DNA of 45,522 nucleotides, taken from positions 1 to 45,522 of the forward strand of contig JAFDED010000027.1 in the NCBI GenBank assembly GCA_019310535.1, given 5' to 3'. Below, piece by piece: positions 33,903 through 42,425 of the stretch. The position numbers were made by a program, and so were the translations under genes. The stretch comes from Deltaproteobacteria bacterium (GTDB lineage: Bacteria > Desulfobacterota > JAFDED01). The first letter of the stretch is position 1, and each line of letters opens with the position of its first letter. The notes under the pieces are model-generated. The model was not told where the DNA came from. It saw nothing but the letters and a program-made list of their open reading frames with translations, and searched no databases.

Positions 33903-34535
33903 ATGGTAGAGCCCGTCAGTCTCACTGTTTATAGCTGCTATATCTGACCCTATGCTTACAGGGCCATGGAGTGGCTCTATAAAGTCAGAGAGAGTTCGGA
34001 CGGAAAGCTGCGCCTGGTGTGGAAATCCTTTCTCCTGGAGCAGATAAATTCAACACGGGGACCTGAATGGAAGGTATGGGAGGACGAGGGTTTCAAAAGC
34101 CGCGATCTGCCCCCTCTGGAGGCGGCAAAATGCGCCGCCCTTCAGGGAGAGGCCGCGTTTGACGCCTTTCACCAGCGATGTTTCCGCGCCCGGCACCGGC
34201 AAGGCAGATCCGTTGCCGAGAAGGAGGTGTTGCTGGATGTGGCCCGCGAGGCAGGCCTGGATGTGGATCGCTTCCGAAGGGATATTGAGAGCGGAATCCA
34301 GCGCCCCCTCGTGGCCGGGGATCATGAGGAAGCCGTAAAGCAATGGGGAGTCTTCGGAGTCCCCACCCTAGTCTATCCCGCGGGCGAGGCCGTGTATTTA
34401 AAACTGGCCCCAGGAGAGTGGGAAAGTCGAGAAGACGACGGCCTCTTCGACCAGCTCTTAGCACTTTTCGCCACAAGGCCGTATTTGCTTGAGGTCAAAA
34501 AGCCTGAGCCCGTGAGGGTCACCAAGAAGCGTTAA
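33903..34535 (+). CDS. DsbA-family thiol/selenol oxidoreductase, probable selenoprotein (in-frame UGA)
   Basis: Read through TGA at 33945-33947, the frame gives 210 residues starting MVEPVSLTVYSCYI-U-PYAYR. This is the thioredoxin-fold beta strand and active-site helix of the DsbA/FrnE (2-hydroxychromene isomerase-like) family, with selenocysteine where homologs have the first Cys of CPYC. Cys12 and Sec15 form a CxxU motif, while the usual second Cys is Ala18. The cis-proline loop VFGVPTLVYP (Pro154) is present downstream. The ATG at 33903 has an excellent AGGAG seven bases upstream; the only start after the UGA, ATG 33966, would give a protein with no active site and has no ribosome site. 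A SECIS-like hairpin follows the UGA. A -10-like TATAAT lies at 33833-33838. Recoding is inferred, not shown. Confidence 0.85.
33956..33982 (+). promoter_or_regulatory. Bacterial SECIS-like hairpin
   Basis: Twelve bases after the UGA begins a 7-bp stem AGGGCCA/TGGCTCT (33960-33966 with 33972-33978, one G-U pair) closing a 5-base loop TGGAG. After a single C-A mismatch, three more pairs (TTA/TAA) extend the stem. The loop begins 19 bases after the UGA and has G in its second position. This fits the published bacterial SECIS consensus (apical loop 16-37 bases downstream, G among the first two loop bases). Confidence 0.7.
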
Positions 34536-34550
34536 ATGCGCCTTGTACAA

Positions 34551-34573
34551 GCGGGGATAAACCCCATCTCTAT
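34551..34573 (+). repeat. Short GGGGATAAACCCC-type motif
   Basis: GCGGGGATAAACCCCATCTCTAT starts 16 bases after the selenoprotein gene's stop; the similar copy at 17783 also lies soon after a stop codon (murF). GGGG-ATAAA-CCCC is a small hairpin without a T tract. Confidence 0.5.
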
Positions 34574-34619
34574 GCTGAATTTCATCCAACTCTTTCTGTT
34601 AAGAGGGAATGTACCCCCG

Positions 34620-34684
34620 GGCTTGAGGGCCCAGGAATGCTGCATTATTGGCGTTGATGATGAAATTTACTGAGCCCTCAAGCC
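34620..34684. other. 11-bp inverted repeat between convergent genes
   Basis: GGCTTGAGGGC (34620-34630) and GCCCTCAAGCC (34674-34684) are perfect inverted copies 43 bases apart. They lie between the convergent selenoprotein and ridA genes and could form a long hairpin serving as a bidirectional transcription stop, or mark the ends of a tiny insertion. Confidence 0.5.
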
Positions 34685-34719
34685 AGATAACCTCGCTTCC
34701 GTCGGCAATCCCAACGAGA

Positions 34720-35181
34720 TCAGTCTGTTACCTCAACGATCAGTTCTATTTCAACGGGAATGCAGCCCGGCAACGCGGCCATCCCTATGGCGGAGCGCGC
34801 GTGGCGTCCCTTGTCCCCGAAGACTTCCACCAGCAGATCTGACGCGCCGTTTATTACCTTGGGCTGATCATAGAACCCGGGTGCGCTGTTGACAAATCCC
34901 GTCACTTTTATAGTCCGTTTGACTCGATCCAGATCGCCCAGGGCGCTTTTGAGAGTACTCAGTAAATTAAGCGCCACCTGCCTTGCTGAGGCGTATCCAT
35001 CCTCGATGTTCAAATCTTCACCCAGTCTTCCCTTGAACATTTTACCCTCGCCCTTGCCCGGGCCGTGACCCGACAGGAACAGCAGATTCCCGGACTGAAC
35101 GGAAGAGACGTAATTTGCAACAGGTGTTGAAGCGGGGGGAAGAGTCAATCCCAGTTCCTCAAGACGTTTTTCGATGTGCAT
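34720..35181 (-). CDS. RidA/YjgF family protein
   Basis: This 153-residue protein belongs to the RidA (YjgF/YER057c/UK114) family, the longer YjgH/Rid4-like group. It begins IEKRLEELGLTLPP, with VQSGNLLFLSGHGP, NLLSTLKSALGDLDRVKRTIKVTGFVNS and a C-terminal RSAIGMAALPGCIPVEIELIVEV. True RidA hydrolyses reactive enamine/imine intermediates from PLP enzymes; its Arg (equivalent to R105) may be the R in RSAIG, but activity of this subgroup is less certain. AGGAGGT directly precedes the ATG. It lies alone between a convergent gene and a repeat fragment. Confidence 0.9.
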   Translation of the reverse strand: MHIEKRLEELGLTLPPASTPVANYVSSVQSGNLLFLSGHGPGKGEGKMFKGRLGEDLNIEDGYASARQVALNLLSTLKSALGDLDRVKRTIKVTGFVNSAPGFYDQPKVINGASDLLVEVFGDKGRHARSAIGMAALPGCIPVEIELIVEVTD

Positions 35182-35223
35182 AGTAACCTCCTGTTTGTGT
35201 TTGATGTGTAGAACAACGCAGGC

Positions 35224-35266
35224 GGTCCAGACAATTTATGTCCGGGCTGCGCAAAAGCTGCAAGCA
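35224..35266 (-). repeat. Degenerate single unit of the hairpin repeat (fragment E)
   Basis: Read on the minus strand it matches the right-hand hairpin unit of the elements at 5, 25 and 40 kb (GCGCAGCCCGGACA...). A 2-base loss in the central part and a C-to-T change weaken the hairpin. It lies between ridA and the AtpI-like gene and no partner unit is present. Confidence 0.65.
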
Positions 35267-35322
35267 ACACCGGTTTCGTAGGACGGCCGTGCCTACTATA
35301 AATAACTGAAGCCGCTGACTTC

Positions 35323-35724
35323 TCAGGCTTCCGAACGCGGAGAGCGATATAATTGTACGATCCCCTCCAAGACAATACCCATCACAACGGTGGACAGACC
35401 CGCCAGAAAGCCCAGAATGTTGACTATGCCCATATAAACCACGAGAAAGATCGCGGCCAGCAGTGCCGTCATCTTCACGACAAACCGCAAGACGAATTGC
35501 CCTTTGGGCAGTGCTCCGGTACGAAGAAAAACCGGCTCAGCAATCTTCCAGAGCAGACGGAAGTTGACAAGAGAGATGGCAGCCCCCAGCACCACTCCCA
35601 ATGTGATGGACACAGAGCGGTACATCAGGCTCCCGATGATCAGCACGCAAGCGATCGCCAGGCTGTTCCGTTCGATGGAGCGGAGTCCTCTCCTCACGCC
35701 ATCCCTCGAATCCTCTTGTGCCAT
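35323..35724 (-). CDS. ATP synthase protein I-like membrane protein
   Basis: This 133-residue protein has four hydrophobic segments (about 20-37, 41-60, 82-101 and 104-123) grouped as two hairpins, and GVVLGAAISLVNFRLLWKIA resembling AtpI/Atp1-type proteins that help assemble the c-ring. ATG 35724 follows CAGGGGAA by about seven bases. It is not in an atp operon; pyruvate kinase is 49 bases upstream on the same strand. The family assignment is by general pattern. Confidence 0.55.
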   Translation of the reverse strand: MAQEDSRDGVRRGLRSIERNSLAIACVLIIGSLMYRSVSITLGVVLGAAISLVNFRLLWKIAEPVFLRTGALPKGQFVLRFVVKMTALLAAIFLVVYMGIVNILGFLAGLSTVVMGIVLEGIVQLYRSPRSEA

Positions 35725-35773
35725 GTTTATTCCCCTGGCTCCGGCGATCCTTTGCAAAGGACGGCCACTATAC

Positions 35774-37174
35774 TTATTCCACCCGCTCGACCTGGATGAG
35801 GTTTGTGGTACCAGGTTTTTCCAACGGTGTACCCGCGGTGATCACCACCAGACCTTTCAACCTGGGCCGAGCAACTTCCAGGCAGATCTTTATCATTTCG
35901 TCCACGTTCCGCATGCAGGGAACCAGGAGGGGAGTCAGGCCCCATGACAACGCCAGTCGCCTCACAGTGGCCGCATCTGGACTGATGGCCAATATGGGCT
36001 GTTTCGGGCGGTGCTTGGCGATTCTCCTGGCGGTGCTGCCTGATTGGGTGGATGTAATGATTGCCGAAGCGTTCAAATCCCTGGCCACGCAGCAGGCGGC
36101 ATATCCGATGGCTTCTTCTACCTCCGCGTGCGCGGCATGTGTGCGGTCCAGGAAATCCTCGTGAGGGAAGATTTCCTCCGTGGCTTCCGCTATTTTTGCC
36201 ATGAACCGCACGGCCTCAGCAGGATACTTGCCCACGGCCGTCTCCTCGGAGAGCATCACAGCATCGCTCCCATCCAGTATGGCGTTGGCCACGTCCGTGG
36301 CTTCAGCGCGGGTAGGTCTTGGACTATTGACCATGGATCGCAGCATCTGGGTGGCGGTGATGACAGGCTTTCCCAGCGCATTAGCCTTGCGGATCAACAT
36401 CTTTTGCACCTGGGGAATCCGCTCCAGGGGGCTTTCCACTCCCAGGTCGCCCCGGGCCACCATGATGCCGTCCACCGACTCCAGGATGGCGTCAATGTTT
36501 TTCAGTGCTTCATGTTTTTCGATTTTGGCAATGACCGGGACGTCGGAACTTCTTTCGTGAATCACCTGTTTGGCCATGAGTACATCCTGAGCATCTTTCA
36601 CAAAGGAGAGGGCCACCATATCAACGCCATGGGCGATACCGAAGGAGAGATCCTGAACATCCTTATGGGTAAGCGCCGGGGCCTTGATAGTGGCGGTGGG
36701 AAGGTTGATCCCCTTGTGGGAACTCAGGGCACCGCCAACCACAACCTCGCATGTAATATCCCGAGCATCCGTTTGGATAACTTTCAACTCAAGAGCGCCA
36801 TCTGCCAGAAGGAGTGTGTCCTCCACGCTGACCTCTTCGGGCAGGGATGCGTATGAGACCGATACCTCCCGCTCGTCCCCGGGAACCTCCCGGTTAGTAA
36901 TAATGAATCGACTGCCGGGTTTCAACATCACCTCACCCGTCGCGATTTCGCCTATGCGGATTTTGGGTCCGGCAAGGTCCTGAAGAATGGCAATCGGCTC
37001 CCCGAGCTCGCGGGAAAGCTCCCGGACGGTATCGATCTTCTTCAGGTGTTCACCGGCGGTCCCGTGAGAGAAGTTCAGCCGGGCCACGTTCATCCCGCAC
37101 TCGATCAACTGTCTCAGGGTTTCAGGAGATTGGCTGGCAGGCCCGATGGTGCAGACGATTTTAGTTCTGCGCAT
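35774..37174 (-). CDS. pyk: Pyruvate kinase
   Basis: This enzyme catalyses phosphoenolpyruvate plus ADP to pyruvate plus ATP, the last step of glycolysis. The 466-residue protein has RRTKIVCTIGPAS, GMNVARLNFSHG (active-site Arg and Asn), DLAGPKIRIGE, SFVKDAQD, IAKIEKHEALKNID (catalytic Lys), MVARGDLGVE (substrate and metal) and NAILDGSDAVMLSEETAVGKYP. The C-terminal allosteric domain is complete. ATG 37174 follows GAGGAGGGG; an in-frame extension to 37243 adds no homology. It precedes the AtpI-like gene and follows the two M16 peptidase genes on the same strand. Confidence 0.96.
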   Translation of the reverse strand: MRRTKIVCTIGPASQSPETLRQLIECGMNVARLNFSHGTAGEHLKKIDTVRELSRELGEPIAILQDLAGPKIRIGEIATGEVMLKPGSRFIITNREVPGDEREVSVSYASLPEEVSVEDTLLLADGALELKVIQTDARDITCEVVVGGALSSHKGINLPTATIKAPALTHKDVQDLSFGIAHGVDMVALSFVKDAQDVLMAKQVIHERSSDVPVIAKIEKHEALKNIDAILESVDGIMVARGDLGVESPLERIPQVQKMLIRKANALGKPVITATQMLRSMVNSPRPTRAEATDVANAILDGSDAVMLSEETAVGKYPAEAVRFMAKIAEATEEIFPHEDFLDRTHAAHAEVEEAIGYAACCVARDLNASAIITSTQSGSTARRIAKHRPKQPILAISPDAATVRRLALSWGLTPLLVPCMRNVDEMIKICLEVARPRLKGLVVITAGTPLEKPGTTNLIQVERVE

Positions 37175-37255
37175 TATCGTTCCCCTCCTCGATATCTTTT
37201 GGATCGGCCCGGCCACAGAGCGAACCGCTCGATCCTCCATCACGGGGGCCGCGGC

Positions 37256-38602
37256 TTATTTCAGCCCTTTCAAATCGGCCTTTTTCTGGTCTGCAACCAC
37301 CACCAGAACATACGTATCAGGATCGAGATACCAGCCGGCCGCTCGCAGCACTTCCCCGGCTGACACCTGGCGGATGATAGAGGGATATCGCTCCATGTAC
37401 TCCAATCCCAGGTCGTAGAACTCCACCAGACTCAAGAAAGAGACTAACTTTGTGTTGCTGTCAAGCCGAAGGGGGAAGCTTCCTATGAGGTAGCGCTTCG
37501 CTCCCTCCAGTTCCTTGTGGGAAACAGGAGACCGGCGAATTTTTTGGATCTCCCCGAGCACAAGTTCAACGGCTTTTCCGGCCGATTCATTCTTGGTCTG
37601 GAGCACGACCTGAAAGCTTCCGGGATATGCGCGTGCATCCACAACACTGTTAACGGAATAAGCCAACCCCCTCCTGGTCCTGATCTCTTCCATAAGCCGC
37701 GATGCAAATCCACCGCCGCCCAGGATGTAATTCATGATCGATAGTGGATAATAATCGGGGTTTGAGCGCTTAATACCCTGCATACCCAGGACGATATTGG
37801 CCTGTGTGATGCTCATGTCTTTCAGGATGATTTTTCTCGATTCAGGAAAGTCCGCGCGGTAGTCCTCCTGGGGAACAGGGGCCGAAGCCCATTGCGCCAG
37901 CTTGCTTTTCAAAAGGGTCTGAAACTCTTCGAGATCAAAATCTCCTGCCGCCACCAGAATGGCGTTATTAGGGCGGTAATATTTCCGATAATGGGTCACT
38001 ATGTCCTGTCGACCTATTCCGGGAAGGGAGGTTTCCTTTCCCTCTGGGGGGTGCCCATAGGGCGTATCACCGAAAAGGGCCTCCAGAAACGCCCGCTGGG
38101 CCACCTCGCCGGGATCGTCATTTTTCGCCAGGATGGCCGCCTGAATCTCGGTCTTTTTCTTTACCACTTCCTCTTCCGGGAATGCGGGGTTGAGCAGAAT
38201 CTCGCTTAACAATGAAATCCCGCGGTTCAGGTCCTTTGTAAGCACCTTCAGAGAAAAGGAGGAAAAGTCCTCAGTACATTCGCTTCTCAGCGATGCTCCC
38301 AGGAAATCAAGCGCTTCGCTGATCTCCGCCGCCGTATGGGTACGCGTCCCTGAAGAAAGCAGAGACGAGGTAAGGTTAGCCAATCCTTCCTTTCCCCGGG
38401 GATCAGCGCTGGAACCGCCTTTGATCAACAAGCGCAAATAGACCATGGGAAGATGACGCTGTTCTGAAGCGATGAAGGTGAGGCCGTTCTTCCAGTGAAC
38501 TTTCTTCACGGCGGGGATGCCGGATGCCTGGGAAATTCCGAAAATAAGAATACAAAGCATACAGCCGGCGGTCCATCCCATTGTTTGTTTTCGCACCCTC
38601 AT
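37256..38602 (-). CDS. M16 family peptidase-like protein, lacking the zinc site
   Basis: This 448-residue exported protein (signal peptide about 1-27, GWTAGCMLCILIFGISQASG) has the two-domain M16 fold: HLPMVYLRLLIKGGSSADP, then the segment where active members have HxxEH but here reads GKEGLANLTSSLL. The zinc ligands are therefore missing. The C-terminal domain keeps the R/Y pair in RTRRGLAYSVNS used by M16 enzymes for substrate carboxylate binding. This is the arrangement of heterodimeric M16B peptidases: an inactive subunit with R/Y beside an active subunit with HxxEH. AGGAGG precedes the ATG. It starts 12 bases after the stop of the active partner. Confidence 0.88.
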   Translation of the reverse strand: MRVRKQTMGWTAGCMLCILIFGISQASGIPAVKKVHWKNGLTFIASEQRHLPMVYLRLLIKGGSSADPRGKEGLANLTSSLLSSGTRTHTAAEISEALDFLGASLRSECTEDFSSFSLKVLTKDLNRGISLLSEILLNPAFPEEEVVKKKTEIQAAILAKNDDPGEVAQRAFLEALFGDTPYGHPPEGKETSLPGIGRQDIVTHYRKYYRPNNAILVAAGDFDLEEFQTLLKSKLAQWASAPVPQEDYRADFPESRKIILKDMSITQANIVLGMQGIKRSNPDYYPLSIMNYILGGGGFASRLMEEIRTRRGLAYSVNSVVDARAYPGSFQVVLQTKNESAGKAVELVLGEIQKIRRSPVSHKELEGAKRYLIGSFPLRLDSNTKLVSFLSLVEFYDLGLEYMERYPSIIRQVSAGEVLRAAGWYLDPDTYVLVVVADQKKADLKGLK

Positions 38603-38614
38603 GACAGCCTCCTT

Positions 38615-40018
38615 TTACCGGCACTGAGTTGTTTTGGAATGCAATTGAGATTTCTCGAGAGGTGCCGACTTTTTTGTTTTTTCTGGAACCAGAATGCCTA
38701 TTGTTCTGTTTTCGCTTCGAAAATACTTCCTTGCCACCTTCTGGATGTCCTGGGCGCTGACATTTCGAATCCCGGTGAGATACTGTTTGAGTTTTCTCCA
38801 CCCTCCGCTGATCTCGTAACGGGCCAACAGCATGGCCTGGTAAAAGAGCGAATCCAGCCCGAATATGAATGAGGCCTCCAACTGGTTTTTGGCCTTCTGG
38901 AGTTCCGGGCCTTTTATCGGCTCGCGTTTGAATGCGTCCAACTCCTGCTCGACGGAGTTCTGAACCTGTTCAAAGGTTTTGCCAGGAAGGAGTTGGGCAA
39001 ATACTGAGAAGAGCCCAGGGTCATGCGAGATTCGATTATAGTCAGCATTCGCCTCCAGGGCAAGAGGAGTATCGCTGACCAGCGCACGATAGAGGCGTGA
39101 GCTCTTGCCGGTGGAAAGGACGGCGTTCAGCACCTCAAGGGCGAAGCTGTCGGGATGGCTCAAATTGGGTACGTGGTAGAGAAAAGTGCATGCGTGTAAA
39201 CGAGACTGCCTCCTCAATGTAACACGGCGTTCTCCGATTTGGGGTGGCATCAGTCCCCGTACGGAGGGAGGTGTGGGTCCCCTGGGAATGGAACCGAAGT
39301 ATTTCTCTATCTGCGCGAGAAGGCGATCGGTTTGAAAATCTCCCGCCACGACCAGGAAAGCGTTGTTGGGAATGTAATACGTCTCATAGTAGTGCCGGAT
39401 ATCATCCAGTGTCAACCGGGCAATATCCGACATCCAGCCCACAACAGGCCACTGGTAGGGGTGAGACCGATAAGCCAAGGCATTGGCTTCCTCCATCAGG
39501 ATCGCCAGGGGTTGATCCTCTGTGCGCAGGCGCCGTTCCTCCATGACCACCATCTTTTCTGTCCGGAAGTCTTCTTCCCGCAGGGCCAGGTTGGCCATTC
39601 GATCGCTCTCCAATTCCATGGCAATGGATATCCGATCTGCGCTTAGTGTCTCAAAATAGGCGGTATAATCCTTGGAGGTGAAGGCATTAATCCTCCCGCC
39701 AGCCTCCTGGATGATCCGGGAGATCTCCTCCGGTCCCACCTTCTGCGTGCCCTTAAACATCATGTGCTCAAGCAGATGGGAAAGACCGGTTTTCCCCGGC
39801 TCCTCATTCCTGGATCCCACCCGGTACCATACCTGAAAGGTAATCACCGATGCCTTATGATTTTCCAGCAGGATAACCTTTAACCCGTTATCCAGAGTTT
39901 TTTCCCTTACCTGCAGTCCGATACCAGCAATAGAAGAAAAGGGAAAAAGGATCATGGGCAGGAGGATCACCATTGCCCACCAGCGATGCCAAAGCTTTAT
40001 GCCGAATTCCGTCTTCAT
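38615..40018 (-). CDS. M16 family zinc peptidase, catalytic subunit
   Basis: This 467-residue exported protein has the inverted zinc motif HLLEH in GKTGLSHLLEHMMFKGT, followed by the downstream glutamate region EKMVVMEERRLR. The signal or anchor segment is about residues 8-30 (WHRWWAMVILLPMILFPFSSIAG). The C-terminal domain is present but the clear R/Y signature seen in the partner is not obvious. It likely forms a heterodimer with the next gene's product in the periplasm to degrade peptides. ATG 40018 follows AAAGGAGAG by nine bases; the frame extends to 40114 without a site. Confidence 0.9.
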   Translation of the reverse strand: MKTEFGIKLWHRWWAMVILLPMILFPFSSIAGIGLQVREKTLDNGLKVILLENHKASVITFQVWYRVGSRNEEPGKTGLSHLLEHMMFKGTQKVGPEEISRIIQEAGGRINAFTSKDYTAYFETLSADRISIAMELESDRMANLALREEDFRTEKMVVMEERRLRTEDQPLAILMEEANALAYRSHPYQWPVVGWMSDIARLTLDDIRHYYETYYIPNNAFLVVAGDFQTDRLLAQIEKYFGSIPRGPTPPSVRGLMPPQIGERRVTLRRQSRLHACTFLYHVPNLSHPDSFALEVLNAVLSTGKSSRLYRALVSDTPLALEANADYNRISHDPGLFSVFAQLLPGKTFEQVQNSVEQELDAFKREPIKGPELQKAKNQLEASFIFGLDSLFYQAMLLARYEISGGWRKLKQYLTGIRNVSAQDIQKVARKYFRSENRTIGILVPEKTKKSAPLEKSQLHSKTTQCR

Positions 40019-40286
40019 AAAGGCAACTCTCCTTTGTAACTGTTTAATCATTGTGTAACAAACCCTTGGCTGTACTTGGATTCGGGCCTCAACAGGACCG
40101 TGTTCCCGTCTCAAGAAAAGGTTGAGGAAAACCGGAAATCATGCTTTCAACGATCATCAGTATTATTGTGGTCTATTTGAACACACTTAGCAACTTTTTT
40201 TCACCTGGATGTTTCTGAAATGCCCAGGGAATCATAGGGAATGGAGCACTAAGGTATTTATAAAAAAAAATTTGAAACTTTCATTT

Positions 40287-40693
40287 CAGGAGTTTCCCCA
40301 ATAATTCATACAGATTTATCAAAATGCTCTGAATATTAATCCCTTTTATTCATCAGTACATAAAAAAAGGAATAAGGAATTCTGGAGAGACTTTTCGAAA
40401 AAGGGGGGACGGCCCGGACGACCTCGTCCGGGCCGCGAAGCGACAAGAGGCTGTCCGCGCAAAGTACCTGTTTTGCCGGCATAGCTGTGAAATGAGAGGA
40501 ATATCCAGGCAATCATGATGATAGACGCAGCAAAGGCACCCGGCGTTTCGCCATGACCTCTTGCTGCTGCGCAACCCGGACAATAAATTGTCCGGGCCAC
40601 CCATGGGCTCCGTTACTCCACCCCGGAGCGGGCGGTGATTCTCCAAATCCATAATTAACACTTTTTCCTTTGAAATTTTTAGGGGTGACACAA
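40287..40693 (+). repeat. Paired-hairpin repeat element, copy C (long form)
   Basis: The core at 40411-40598 (188 bp) has a left unit with an 11-bp stem (40411-40421 with 40424-40434, loop two bases) and a right unit with a 10-bp stem. The left unit lost two loop bases relative to copy B, yet pairing is extended. Flanks match copy B on both sides. After it, the phrase AGGGGTGACA.AATCATA occurs twice in tandem (about 40680-40730). It lies between the divergent M16 and dksA genes. The remaining 40019-40286 shows no gene. Confidence 0.87.
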
Positions 40694-40753
40694 TCATATT
40701 GCAATTTAGGGGTGACATAATCATAGTGCATTAACACAAAGTTTTTATTTGTG

Positions 40754-40782
40754 TTGACAAGTTACATTTTTTATGGTTAATA
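40754..40782 (+). promoter_or_regulatory. Putative promoter of the dksA-like gene
   Basis: TTGACA (40754-40759), 17-base spacer and TTAATA (40777-40782), about 90 bases before the ATG. The -35 is perfect and the -10 is weak. Confidence 0.45.
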
Positions 40783-40872
40783 AACTATCTCTTTTTACTT
40801 GCCGGATCGAATAAACTGGATCTTCGAGCGATGGATTTTTCGGTTAGTAGCGGACGGAAGGGGTGAGCAAGC

Positions 40873-41283
40873 ATGATACAGGAAATCAAGGACAAGCTCC
40901 TGGAGATGAGAAGGCAAATCCTGGATGAGCTCGTCGAGACTTTAAAGCAGGAGGCCGATACGGGAAAATCAGATATTGGCGATATTTTCGATCTTGCGGG
41001 AACAGAGCGGGATCGGGAGCTGGGACTGCTTCTTTCAAATCGGGATCGGGCAAAGCTTAAAGCCATTAATGATGCGTTGGAAAGAATCGAAGATGGTACT
41101 TATGGAGTCTGCGAGGAATGCGAAAAGAAAATCCGCCTGGAAAGGTTGAAAGTGATGCCCTTCGCCCGATACTGCGTTGACTGCCAGTCTAAAATGGAAA
41201 AAGAAGAATCATTACGGAAAAGTACCGCAGAGAGCAATATCTATCGAAAGCTAGCAGCCACAGAGTTCGATGAAGAGACCTAA
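40873..41283 (+). CDS. dksA: DksA/TraR family zinc-finger transcription factor
   Basis: This 136-residue protein resembles DksA, which inserts a coiled coil into the RNA polymerase secondary channel and works with ppGpp in the stringent response. Residues about 1-70 form the coiled coil, with the acidic tip motif DIFDLA (pattern D-x-x-D-x-A). The four-Cys zinc finger is CEECEKKI and YCVDCQ. GGAAGGGG precedes the ATG. It is shorter than E. coli DksA (151) and could be one of several paralogs. It is monocistronic with its own promoter. Confidence 0.9.
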   Translation: MIQEIKDKLLEMRRQILDELVETLKQEADTGKSDIGDIFDLAGTERDRELGLLLSNRDRAKLKAINDALERIEDGTYGVCEECEKKIRLERLKVMPFARYCVDCQSKMEKEESLRKSTAESNIYRKLAATEFDEET

Positions 41284-41880
41284 GAGTTGATTCTTTCGGT
41301 AACAATATCTCGTCCTGAGTTACAGGCTTTACTTTAAAAACCAGAAAAGAGATCCAGGAGTTTTAACAGAGACGAAATTTCCGGGCGTTTTAAACTGATT
41401 GTTTAGCGGAAGATTCCTCACGGGTTGAGAAGAAATAGCCGTTTCTTTTTCACAGAGTCGTGTGTTCTTTTCCCGATTTTCCGATGTGCCCCTCTCGTGT
41501 GATGTGTTCAGCCTGAATTCACCCCCATCCTGCAAAATAAAAGCTGCAGCCCTTCAAATCGTCCGCCTTTCTCCATGCTCGGACGAGAGCCCTCGATGGG
41601 CAGTGTGCTTGTTTTGAATTCTTAAAAAGTGCCGCTTTACTATTAAATTACGTTCTCCATCACGCAGTTTTTGACAACAGTACCGTCAACAAATTACTAT
41701 AGATTTGTGTAATTCAGTACAAATTCATAGAGAACACCCATGCCCCTTCAGGCACAACAAAACATGAAAAGGTTAAAAGTTTTGAGTAGGGGAGAGGAGC
41801 AGGAGACAATGATTAGGCTTCGGCCTACCTCTGTTCCAGGGTTTCACCGTTGTGGCTCACTATCCGCATGTCGTTCATTG

Positions 41881-42190
41881 AGTTCTCCTCCCCCCTCATC
41901 GAACCGGGCGTACGGATTTCCCGCATCCGGCTCTCACGGGCTGGGGACGATAGATCTTGGTGCGCAAAGATTCCTGAATCTCCTTCAGGAACGCCTCCGG
42001 GCCGCCTTGGGGTTATGTCTTCCCCCCGGGCATTGTGGCTGGGGCCGCGCTCCAACGGGCCTCCCGGGCTCCCCGGCCAATCTGTCAACACGCGCCGTCC
42101 CACGCTCGGTGGGCTACATGTCAAACGGGCAATTTACACGGCGAACTCCTCTCAGTTCGCAAGATTGACCAGGCTTGGCCTGGCGCTACC
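41881..42190 (-). mobile_element. Remnant of a group II intron (5' region, start of RT, domain V)
   Basis: Read on the minus strand, 42190 to about 42020 carries domain I-like sequence known from bacterial group II introns (GTAAATTGCCC, CCCACCGAGCGTGGGACGG, GGCCGGGGAGCCCGGGAGG). Then a short frame at about 41997-41937 encodes [20 protein letters not shown], the N-terminal RT segment of intron maturases. This runs straight into a domain V hairpin at 41933-41901 (GAGCCGG...CCGGTTC with the AGC triad and a GAAA loop). Over 1 kb of reverse transcriptase is therefore missing. The 5' intron end is cut at an ACAGGATA repeat (42191). It is inactive. The rest of 41284-41880 shows nothing recognisable. 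Confidence 0.75.
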
Positions 42191-42269
42191 AAGATAACAG
42201 GATAGAAATAACAGGATAGAAATAATATATATCCGGTCAAAAAGATCAAGTTCATCTTGTTATCCTGTC
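42191..42269. repeat. ATAACAGGATAGA tandem with inverted partner
   Basis: AATAACAGGATAGA-like units occur twice in tandem (42194-42221) and the inverted form TTGTTATCCTGTC lies at 42257-42269, giving a possible hairpin. It abuts the intron remnant exactly at its truncated 5' end. The following 150 bases up to the next gene hold no other feature. Confidence 0.6.
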
Positions 42270-42425
42270 AAAACACTCTCTGCACTATCTACCATTTTCT
42301 CTCCATGGCGGCCTTAAACCTATTGTGTTCTCTATAGCTTTGATACATAATTTTTTCTATAAAAGGGTTGAAGTTATTGCTTTTATAACTTTTATCAACC
42401 TTGATCCAAATATAAGGAGACGAAC

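Noticed and set aside
33966..34535. DsbA-like gene starting at ATG 33966
   Set aside because: This start removes the first beta strand and active site and has no ribosome binding site; the UGA read-through model is better.
41740..42168. 142-codon plus-strand ORF over the intron remnant
   Set aside because: It is antisense to recognisable group II intron sequence; composition reflects structured RNA, not protein.
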